A stretch of 18,256 nucleotides of DNA from contig JAZRUF010000121.1 in the NCBI GenBank assembly GCA_045652405.1, positions 1-18,256 on the forward strand, in the 5' to 3' direction. The notes under the pieces are model-generated. The model was given only the letters and a program-made list of their open reading frames with translations, was not told the origin of the DNA and made no database searches. Positions 12,659-18,256 of this stretch are shown here, one piece after another. The position numbers and the translations under genes were made by a program. Source of the stretch: JAZRUF01 sp045652405 (GTDB taxonomy: Bacteria > Bacillota > Clostridia > Oscillospirales > JAAYXM01). Each line of letters begins with the position of its first letter. Positions within the stretch are counted from its first letter, which is position 1.

Positions 12659-13243
12659 ATGTATGAAAAAGCCTTTGTAGCAGATAAACTACGGCGCTGG
12701 GAAAAATTTCTTCGAAACTTTCGCCTTCCGATGTGGGAAGAAATCCCGAATTTAGGACTGTATATGGACCAGATAATCGTCCTGCTGACTGAGTATCTGG
12801 ACTATTTACCTCCTGAAATTAAGGAAGATAAGTATATCACAGCCTCGACTATAAATAACTATGTTCGCATTAAAGCAATGCCCGAGCCTGTTAAGAAAAA
12901 GTATTACCGCACGCACATTGCCTATCTTATAATGATATGCACTCTAAAGCAAACCTTAAACATTGCAACTCTCCAAAAGCTTATCCCCGTGGGTATTGAC
13001 GATGAGCAGGTTCGGGAAATATACAATGCATATGCCGAGCGCCACCGCGCCATGGCAGAATACTTTGTTGAGCAAGTAAAAATTGCAGCCGCACCGATTC
13101 TGGATGAGAGCAATTCAGGCGATGCGACAAAGCAGACAAACGACCTGATAGCCGCTTCCGCAATAAGCGCAGGTTTTGCACGTCTGCTCTCAGAAAAGCT
13201 TCTGGCACTCAGTGATGCCGATGGCAACGCCACCCAGATTTGA
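12659..13243 (+). CDS. DUF1836 family protein
   Basis: 194 residues, soluble and largely helical. The N-terminal two thirds fits DUF1836: FRLPMWEEIPNLGLYMDQII, LTEYLDYLPPE, ITASTINNYVRIKAMPEP, KKKYYRTHIAYLIMICTLKQ and QKLIPVGIDDEQVREIYNAY. The family is common in Firmicutes and uncharacterised; the ITASTINNYVR segment looks like a helix-turn-helix recognition region (MerR-like in feel), so DNA binding is possible but unproven. The last 60 residues (NDLIAASAISAGFARLLSEK) are variable. The -35 box of the next gene's promoter overlaps the TGA stop, so the metal regulator is separately initiated but may also be reached by read-through. Confidence 0.88.
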   Translation: MYEKAFVADKLRRWEKFLRNFRLPMWEEIPNLGLYMDQIIVLLTEYLDYLPPEIKEDKYITASTINNYVRIKAMPEPVKKKYYRTHIAYLIMICTLKQTLNIATLQKLIPVGIDDEQVREIYNAYAERHRAMAEYFVEQVKIAAAPILDESNSGDATKQTNDLIAASAISAGFARLLSEKLLALSDADGNATQI

Positions 13244-13268
13244 CAAAACCACAACTGCATGGTATCAT
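13240..13268 (+). promoter_or_regulatory. Promoter of the DtxR/MntR-family regulator
   Basis: TTGACA (13240-13245) overlaps the DUF1836 stop codon; 17 nt later TATCAT (13263-13268). A GAGGT ribosome binding site lies at 13293-13297. I saw no clear DtxR- or Fur-type palindrome here. Confidence 0.7.
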
Positions 13269-13303
13269 TAAATTACAATAATCCAATAGGATGAGGTAGA
13301 ATA

Positions 13304-13678
13304 ATGATAATCAAAGAATCCGCCGAAAATTATCTGGAAACAATATTAATGCTCACGCGAAAAAAAGGATACGTGCGCAGCATTGATGTGGCAAATGAGC
13401 TTAATTTCACAAAGCCAAGTGTATCCGTCGCAATGAAGAACTTCCGTGAAGACGGATATATAACAATCGGTCCGGACGGCGGCATCTCCCTGACGAAAAA
13501 AGGAATGCAGGTAGCCGAGCGCGTGTACGAGCGTCATAATATTATAGCCAAAGCTCTAATCGCCTTGGGCGTAGATGAAACCACCGCCTACGAGGATGCT
13601 TGCAAAATAGAGCATGATATAAGCCAGGTAAGCTTTGAAAAAATAAGAGATTATTTAACGCTTAACGGAAAAATATAA
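13304..13678 (+). CDS. DtxR/MntR-family metal-dependent transcriptional regulator
   Basis: 124 residues: an N-terminal winged helix-turn-helix (SIDVANELNFTKPSVSVAMK, wing DGGISLTKKG) and a short metal-binding/dimerisation domain, without the SH3-like third domain of classical DtxR, so MntR-like in size. By alignment by eye, candidate metal ligands are E12, H78, C100, E103 and H104. The DACKIEH segment with Cys resembles the iron-type DtxR/IdeR motif EACRWEH rather than MntR (Glu at that position); MntR Asp8 / DtxR Met10 corresponds to Asn9. This favours Fe(II) sensing, tentatively. It is convergent with the ferritin-like/VIT1 transporter, a plausible target. Confidence 0.92.
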   Translation: MIIKESAENYLETILMLTRKKGYVRSIDVANELNFTKPSVSVAMKNFREDGYITIGPDGGISLTKKGMQVAERVYERHNIIAKALIALGVDETTAYEDACKIEHDISQVSFEKIRDYLTLNGKI

Positions 13679-13688
13679 TTTAGATAAC

Positions 13689-13721
13689 AAAACGCAGGAT
13701 GTTTCTCACATCCTGCGTTTT
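13689..13721. terminator. Bidirectional terminator between regulator and VIT1 transporter
   Basis: AAAACGCAGGATGT pairs perfectly with ACATCCTGCGTTTT around a 5 nt loop, with T-runs on both strands. It lies 10 nt after the regulator stop and 23 nt beyond the stop of the convergent transporter. Confidence 0.9.
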
Positions 13722-13744
13722 TATATTCTATTTAATATATTAAT

Positions 13745-14632
13745 TTATAAATCAACGCCCAGGAATTTCTTTGCGGCAATACCTACGAAGAATGATACAA
13801 CTGCTACACCGAGGCTTATAAGTGCCATTTCAAGAAATCTCTTCTTAAACGGCTGGTCCTGCGCGACGGATGTGTAATATGTAAAGCCTGCAATTATTAG
13901 AATTACAACCAAAATCATGCAAATAAGCGCTGGGATATACTGACCTGACGGGAAAATAAGGTACGGTGCAATGAGCGCAATTACCGTTACAAGATATGCT
14001 ATACCAGTATATGAACAGGATTTCAAAGCATCGCTTCTGCCCTCGCTTCGCGCCGCTAAAAACTCGCTTGATGCCATTGAAAAAGTAGCAGATATTCCGA
14101 CTATCAGACCGGAGAGCGCAATAAGGCTTGTATTCTGCAGAGCAAGTGCAAATCCGGCAAGGCTTCCGGTCAGCTCGACAAGCGCATCATTAAGCCCGAG
14201 CACCATGCTACCGACATAGCGCAAGCTCTCTTCATCGAGCATTTCGAGAAGTGCACTCTCATGCTCTTCCTCCTGCTGCCTTATCGTGACGCTCTCAGGA
14301 ACTTCGGCTTTGAGTTTGTCATAAACATCCTGCGCATTTTCTTCACCGCGTTCCATGAGCTTTACCGCAAAGGTAAATCCTAAAAGCCGCGCAATCATGG
14401 TATACTTAAACACCTTAAACTTTTCAGGCTTGACATCCGCGCCCGTGTATTTCTTCCACACCTCGCAGTGCGCCTTTTCTTCCTTTGAAAGTCTTAAGAG
14501 AGTATTTTTATTTTCTTCGCCTTTTGCAAAGCGGGATATTTTTTCATAAATCACGCTTTCCGTCATTTCGCCTTGCTGCATCTTTTTAATAATTTTAAGC
14601 GATTCCTTGGATATATTATTTGCGCTCATCAT
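13745..14632 (-). CDS. Ferritin-like domain / VIT1 (CCC1) family iron or manganese transporter
   Basis: 295 residues. Residues 1-140 form a ferritin/rubrerythrin-like four-helix domain with metal-site elements (KEEKAHCEVWKKYTG and RQQEEEHESALLEMLDEE). Residues 145-295 are the membrane VIT1/CCC1 domain: VGSMVLGLNDALVELTGSLA is the family signature, followed by SSEFLAARSEG and three more hydrophobic segments. The arrangement matches MbfA-type proteins, shown in alphaproteobacteria to export iron; here export of Fe(II)/Mn(II) is inferred. Two adjacent ATGs follow AGGAGGA; the second (14629) has the better 8 nt spacing. It has its own promoter overlapping the trxB stop. Confidence 0.92.
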   Translation of the reverse strand: MMSANNISKESLKIIKKMQQGEMTESVIYEKISRFAKGEENKNTLLRLSKEEKAHCEVWKKYTGADVKPEKFKVFKYTMIARLLGFTFAVKLMERGEENAQDVYDKLKAEVPESVTIRQQEEEHESALLEMLDEESLRYVGSMVLGLNDALVELTGSLAGFALALQNTSLIALSGLIVGISATFSMASSEFLAARSEGRSDALKSCSYTGIAYLVTVIALIAPYLIFPSGQYIPALICMILVVILIIAGFTYYTSVAQDQPFKKRFLEMALISLGVAVVSFFVGIAAKKFLGVDL

Positions 14633-14662
14633 ATCTTCCTCCTGCGTTTTATTCTACGCATC

Positions 14663-14691
14663 ATTATACTATCAATTACCTTATCAGTCAA
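14663..14691 (-). promoter_or_regulatory. Promoter of the VIT1 transporter gene
   Basis: On the minus strand TTGACT (14691-14686) overlaps the trxB TGA stop, and after 17 nt comes a perfect TATAAT (14668-14663). No clear metal-regulator box could be recognised between it and the ribosome binding site. Confidence 0.75.
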
Positions 14692-15607
14692 TTTCATCCA
14701 TATATTTTTCTGCAAAATACGCGGCGGTTGCACCGTCAGCCACAGCGGTTACAATCTGCCTTATCGGCTTTGTTCGTACATCCCCGGCAGCAAAAACGCC
14801 TGCCTGGGATGTTTTCGTGGTTTCATCCGCTATGATATATCCGTTTTTATCAATCTCCAGTTTATCGCGGACAAGCTCGGTTTGCGGGGTTCTTCCTATA
14901 CTTATAAAAACGCCTTGTGCCAAAATTTCTTTTTCCACACCGTCACGCGAATTTTTTATGATGACACCTGTAACCGCATCGTCCGACAAAATCTTATAGA
15001 CATTGCTGTTCCATTCAAACTCTACATTCCCTGCACCGAGCAGAGGTCTAAGGTATGCGCGCTCTGCCCTTAGCTTATCCCTGCGATGGACGATAATAAC
15101 CTTTTTACAAATTTTAGAAAGCAAAAGAGCATCTGCGGCCGCTGAGTTTCCCCCACCTACAACAACCACGGTTTTATCTTTATAGAGCATACCGTCACAG
15201 GCCGCGCAATATCCTACGCCCCTGCCGATTAGTGCCTGTTCATTTTCAAGCCCAAGGTGTTTGTGTTCGGCACCGGTTGCAACAATTACACTGCGCGCAA
15301 AGAATTCCTCATCCTTTGTGCTTATTCTTTTAATTTTATCTTTAAAATCCACCTGTACAACCTCTGCTTGCACGGTTTTCGCACCAAACCGCTCCGCCCC
15401 ATTACGCATTTTCATACCCAGTGAAAAGCCGTCTACCCCATGCTCAAACCCCGGGTAATTATCTATTTGTGTAGTTTGAATCATTTGCCCGCCCGCTGAA
15501 AGCTTTTCAATTACAAGCGTATCAAATCCCGCTCTCGAAGCGTAAATCGCCGAGGTATATCCTGCAGGGCCGCCACCTATTATAATTACGTCGTATATTT
15601 TTTCCAT
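14684..15607 (-). CDS. trxB: Thioredoxin-disulfide reductase
   Basis: FAD- and NADPH-dependent reductase of thioredoxin in the cytoplasm. 307 residues, typical of the low-molecular-weight bacterial enzyme. IIIGGGPAGYTSAIYASRAG binds FAD; CAAC (C134-C137) in GYCAACDGMLY is the redox disulfide; VVVGGGNSAAADA plus VHRRDKLRAE binds NADPH, the HRR residues fitting NADPH; FAAGDVRTKPIRQIVTAVADG is the second FAD motif. I start at 15607 (MEKIYDV), 8 nt after AAGGAG; a start ten codons earlier would include that site. No thioredoxin gene lies next to it. It follows the ACT-MBL gene by 140 nt containing a hairpin. Confidence 0.97.
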   Translation of the reverse strand: MEKIYDVIIIGGGPAGYTSAIYASRAGFDTLVIEKLSAGGQMIQTTQIDNYPGFEHGVDGFSLGMKMRNGAERFGAKTVQAEVVQVDFKDKIKRISTKDEEFFARSVIVATGAEHKHLGLENEQALIGRGVGYCAACDGMLYKDKTVVVVGGGNSAAADALLLSKICKKVIIVHRRDKLRAERAYLRPLLGAGNVEFEWNSNVYKILSDDAVTGVIIKNSRDGVEKEILAQGVFISIGRTPQTELVRDKLEIDKNGYIIADETTKTSQAGVFAAGDVRTKPIRQIVTAVADGATAAYFAEKYMDEID

Positions 15608-15668
15608 AGTGTTTCTCCTTGCCGTATTTGATACCATGCAGTATCCCCGGCTTTAAAGACATATATGC

Positions 15669-15706
15669 AAACGAGAGGTTTCCTTAATCTAAGGAACCTC
15701 TCGTTT
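15669..15706. terminator. Strong hairpin between ACT-MBL gene and trxB
   Basis: AAACGAGAGGTT-T-CCTTA (15669-15686) pairs with TAAGGAACCTCTCGTTT (15690-15706), 17 bp with one bulged T and a 3 nt loop. The T-run (TTTTTT) follows on the plus strand, whereas on the minus strand, where the flanking genes lie, only TTT precedes GC. It may be a weak terminator for the acyl-CoA synthetase/ACT-MBL transcript. Confidence 0.6.
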
Positions 15707-15712
15707 TTTAAT

Positions 15713-15750
15713 ATTACTTATTCATTTTATCCTCATATCAACACGACTTA
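15713..15750 (-). repeat. Remnant of the acyl-CoA synthetase 3' end behind the ACT-MBL gene
   Basis: Twenty bases at 15713-15732 are identical to 17229-17248, which encode the last residues DKMNK and stop of the synthetase. A further 16 nt (15735-15750) match 17264-17279 with two mismatches. So 38 nt align to the 51 nt synthetase 3' end with one 13 nt deletion. The ACT-MBL stop TAA (15750-15748) is at the edge of the matching block. Confidence 0.85.
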
Positions 15751-17184
15751 TGAATTGACAGAATAGTCTTTCTTGAATCCATGCCCACCAAATATCTGCC
15801 AATTCCCAACACCAAGTCTTTGCATAATCGCTTTTCTTTCTTCCAAACACAATTTTGAATCTGTGTCGACCGAAGTCATAAGTATCGGTGCATATTTATT
15901 ATACTCGGCTTGCTCGGCTGTCAAACCATGGGTATTGATGTAAATATCACCGGTAATTGCAATATGCTTTGAATAGTCTATGAGCACAAGCTCACCGGGA
16001 AGATGACCTCCCCTACCTTCATATACCTCAAAATGTAATTCTCCAAAATCGAAAAATCCAATTTGAGTAAGAGGCTCCTGTAGATCCGTCACATCATTCC
16101 ACATTGTTGTTATCTTTTGAGGGTTTACTGTTTGGTACGAAGTAAGAATTTTGCAAATTTTTATATACGGCTTATGCAGGGGATTTTCTTCTCTGTACCC
16201 ATTTTTACCGTGATATTCATTTTTAAGACACGCTGCAGTTTTCCTACTCGTAATAATTTTATCAAAAATCGGCAACAGTCCGCAATGGTCAACATCTGCA
16301 TGCGTTACGAGTATCGTCTTTTCTATTTCGTCAAAACCCGGAACGTTTTTCTTAAAAACTTCAATCATTTCATCGCTGTAACAAGCATATCCGCTATCAA
16401 CAAACAAGACTTTACCATTGCTTTTTATGATAATTGTATTGCTCCCACAAGGCGGTTCAATAAGAATTATCTCGGTATTATCCGTTATCTTATGATTGCT
16501 TATGCGCGGATTAAAATTTTTACCCTTTGCAGCCCCGAGAAGCTCGGCAAACTTGCTGATACTGTCAAATGTACGATACGGTGACAGCCCTTGTTCATCA
16601 AGAGTCTGCATAGCAAGATTAACATAAACCGGAAGCTCACGGCTTACTTCTTCCGAAAGTCCCATAACCTGAGATAGTCCTAACACATAGGTGTTATAAA
16701 AGATACTGTTATCATAAACCTTTTCAGAACTATTATAGTCTATAACTCGAACCTTGCAAAGTTTTTCGGCTTCTTTTAAGAATTGCGAAATCTTATCAAA
16801 GTTATCAACATACAAACCCATTTTGAAATATTGAAAATCAGTTCCGTTTTCCTGAGAGCTGATATAGGAGATGTTAAAATTGAATTCATTTATAAGCATC
16901 AGTATATTTGTTACACTTCCCGGAACATCTTCAAGGCAGAACTCTATTAAAACAATGCTCGTTTTGTTTGTATTATTATGCAGATAACCGATTTTTTTCA
17001 GCTCAGCATCTGCTTTCTTTAATTGTTTCTCCGTACCTTCCGCATCAATAAACAAGGTGTGTGAATCAACTGCTTTGTTATAGCTTACGCGGGTAATATT
17101 TATCCCCAACAGCGAAAAACATTTACTCGCCTTCAAAAATGCACCAATATGATTAGGCATAGAAGTTACATAGGTCTTTTTCAC
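15748..17184 (-). CDS. ACT-ACT domain protein fused to a metallo-beta-lactamase-fold hydrolase
   Basis: 478 residues. Residues 1-70 and 78-155 look like two ACT domains (KKTYVTSMPNHIGAFLKASK; VLIEFCLEDVPGSVTNILML), modules that usually bind amino acids or similar small ligands. After a helical segment, residues 245-478 form a metallo-beta-lactamase fold with a full ligand set: H295-A-D297-V-D299-H300, H394 (GGHLPGE), D413 (ITGD) and H468 (GGHGF). The second His of the usual HxHxDH is Asp, as in ComEC-like members. The substrate is unknown. The start is GTG with GAGGTG 6 nt upstream, 45 nt after the synthetase stop, so both are probably co-transcribed. A ligand-gated thioesterase or hydrolase working with the synthetase is conceivable but inferred. 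Confidence 0.85.
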   Translation of the reverse strand: MKKTYVTSMPNHIGAFLKASKCFSLLGINITRVSYNKAVDSHTLFIDAEGTEKQLKKADAELKKIGYLHNNTNKTSIVLIEFCLEDVPGSVTNILMLINEFNFNISYISSQENGTDFQYFKMGLYVDNFDKISQFLKEAEKLCKVRVIDYNSSEKVYDNSIFYNTYVLGLSQVMGLSEEVSRELPVYVNLAMQTLDEQGLSPYRTFDSISKFAELLGAAKGKNFNPRISNHKITDNTEIILIEPPCGSNTIIIKSNGKVLFVDSGYACYSDEMIEVFKKNVPGFDEIEKTILVTHADVDHCGLLPIFDKIITSRKTAACLKNEYHGKNGYREENPLHKPYIKICKILTSYQTVNPQKITTMWNDVTDLQEPLTQIGFFDFGELHFEVYEGRGGHLPGELVLIDYSKHIAITGDIYINTHGLTAEQAEYNKYAPILMTSVDTDSKLCLEERKAIMQRLGVGNWQIFGGHGFKKDYSVNS

Positions 17185-17229
17185 TTAAATCACCTCGTTT
17201 ACAGATGCTTTATACGTGTTTGAGTAAAA

Positions 17230-18256
17230 TTACTTATTCATTTTATCCATGTCATTTTTACGAATTTCAACACGTCTTACCTTACCGCTGATTGTTTTGG
17301 GAAGTTCATCGACAAACTCGACGATTCTAGGATATTTGTAAGGTGCAGTATGTGTTTTAACATATTCCTGAATTTCTTTTTTAAGTTCATCGGTAGCATT
17401 AGTTCCTTTTACAAGAACAATGGTAGCCTTTACAATCTGACCGCGAACCTCGTCGGGAACCGGAGTGATTGCACATTCAAGAACATACGGAAGCTCCATG
17501 ATAACACTTTCAATCTCAAACGGTCCGATACGGTAGCCGGATGATTTGATAACATCATCTATACGGCCCACATACCAAAGGTATCCGTCCTCATCCATTG
17601 TTGCCTGGTCGCCGGTATGGTAGAAGCCATCATGCCATACCTCGTTTGTCTTTTCCTCATCCAGATAATATCCGATGAACAGACCGCAAGGAACTCCGTC
17701 CTTTGTGCGGATGCAGATTTCGCCGGTATCTCCGGTTTTACACTCGTTGCCATCCGGATCCAAGATAACTACATCATAAAGCGGGCTGGGTCTTCCCATA
17801 GAACCTATTTTTGGTGTTGAACCAACAAAGTTCGCGATAGAGAGTGTAGTCTCAGTCTGGCCGAAGCCTTCCATAATTGTAAGTCCGGTTGCTTTCTTAA
17901 ACTGATTAAATACTTCGGGGTTTAATGCCTCGCCTGCGGTTGTTGCATACTCGATAGAGGAAAGGTCATACTTTGACAAATCCTCCTTGATAAAGAAGCG
18001 GTACATTGTAGGCGGAGCACAGAAGGTAGTGATGTTATACTTTTTAAACATCGGTAAAATGTCTTCAGAGTGGAAGCGGTCAAAGTCATAAGTAAATACG
18101 CCTGCTTCGCAGAGCCACTGACCGTAGAGCTTACCCCAAAGAGCTTTGCCCCAGCCTGTATCAGAGATTGTGAAGTGAAGGCCATCCGGGTTTACATTGT
18201 GCCAATGCTTTGCAGTCGGGTAATGGCCGAGCGCATATTTATACGAATGAGTTGCT
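17230..18256 (-). CDS. AMP-forming acyl-CoA synthetase (acetyl/medium-chain type), 5' end outside window
   Basis: The C-terminal 341 residues are visible; the frame stays open through the window end. The enzyme activates a carboxylic acid via an acyl-adenylate to acyl-CoA. Visible motifs in order: ISDTGWGKALWGKLYGQWL (typical of short/medium-chain CoA ligases), NITTFCAPPTMYRF, TTAGEALNPEV, GFGQTETT, GEICIRTKDG, DGFYHTGDQATMDEDGY, GRIDDVIKSSGYRIGPFEIE, and PKTISGKVRRVEIR whose Lys is the catalytic lysine of the C-terminal domain. A methionine at 18051 is internal, because homologous sequence continues upstream of it. The substrate (acetate, propionate or longer) cannot be told from this part. 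It leads into the ACT-MBL gene 45 nt downstream. Confidence 0.95.
   Translation of the reverse strand, partial: ATHSYKYALGHYPTAKHWHNVNPDGLHFTISDTGWGKALWGKLYGQWLCEAGVFTYDFDRFHSEDILPMFKKYNITTFCAPPTMYRFFIKEDLSKYDLSSIEYATTAGEALNPEVFNQFKKATGLTIMEGFGQTETTLSIANFVGSTPKIGSMGRPSPLYDVVILDPDGNECKTGDTGEICIRTKDGVPCGLFIGYYLDEEKTNEVWHDGFYHTGDQATMDEDGYLWYVGRIDDVIKSSGYRIGPFEIESVIMELPYVLECAITPVPDEVRGQIVKATIVLVKGTNATDELKKEIQEYVKTHTAPYKYPRIVEFVDELPKTISGKVRRVEIRKNDMDKMNK

Noticed and set aside
14573..15073. Overlapping plus-strand frames opposite trxB
   Set aside because: Antisense shadows of trxB and the transporter's 5' end; no initiation signals.
15608..15637. Ten-codon longer N-terminus of trxB
   Set aside because: It would include the AAGGAG site of the proper ATG, and the family starts just before the GGGPAG motif.
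16117..16584. 155-codon plus-strand frame
   Set aside because: Antisense to the metallo-beta-lactamase domain, with no ribosome binding site and no known protein features.
17230..18051. Treating the acyl-CoA synthetase as a 273-residue protein starting at 18051
   Set aside because: Translation upstream of that Met continues with synthetase motifs (SDTGWGKALWGKLYGQW), so the gene is cut only by the window edge.
1..18256. CRISPR arrays, insertion sequences, prophage or integrase attachment sites
   Set aside because: No spaced direct repeats, transposase, or integrase sequence was seen; tRNA-Gly has no duplicated 3' end nearby.

Overview
The window looks like chromosomal DNA of a clostridial Firmicute, probably an uncultured gut-type Oscillospirales/Eubacteriales relative. 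The reasons are the Bacillota gene order of the S10 ribosomal operon, strong AAGGAGG ribosome binding sites, TTGACA-17-TATAAT promoters, a moderate base composition, and several Clostridia-typical families (a translation-factor GTPase with a YacP-type nuclease tail, DUF1836, a clostridial-style acyl-CoA synthetase). The species assignment is inference.

Layout. Positions 1-5626 (minus strand) hold twelve genes of the S10 operon in canonical order: rpsJ-rplC-rplD-rplW-rplB-rpsS-rplV-rpsC-rplP-rpmC-rpsQ-rplN, the last cut by the window edge. It is driven by a near-consensus promoter at 5894-5922 and has a ~260 nt leader containing mutually exclusive stem-loops and an intrinsic terminator, i.e. 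an attenuator-like layout. The promoter -35 box lies in the loop of the hairpin that ends the upstream minus-strand gene (5942-6589, uncharacterised protein). On the plus strand follow a two-gene operon for a thiamine-diphosphate 2-oxo acid/acetoin dehydrogenase E1 alpha and beta pair without E2/E3, a tRNA-Gly(CCC), and an 882-residue fusion of an EF-G/Tet(M)-like GTPase with a YacP/Rae1-type NYN nuclease domain. A minus-strand 20-codon reading frame with its own promoter, ribosome binding site and terminator is tucked between the E1 operon and the tRNA.

From 11.8 kb come a hemolysin III family membrane protein (minus), a DUF1836 protein and a DtxR/MntR-family metal regulator (plus), a convergent ferritin-like/VIT1 iron transporter (minus) that shares its terminator with the regulator, thioredoxin reductase (minus), an ACT-ACT-metallo-beta-lactamase-fold protein (minus), and the C-terminal two thirds of an AMP-forming acyl-CoA synthetase (minus, running off the window end). 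The regulator and transporter suggest a small iron-homeostasis pair. Acyl-CoA synthetase and the ACT-MBL protein look like one transcript, and a 38 nt remnant of the synthetase 3' end immediately behind the ACT-MBL gene records a past duplication or insertion.

Most interesting points: the GTPase-NYN fusion, the leader and overlapping terminator/promoter of the S10 operon, the 20-codon gene with GH43-like sequence, and the rearrangement scar at 15713-15750. No CRISPR array, insertion sequence or prophage was seen.
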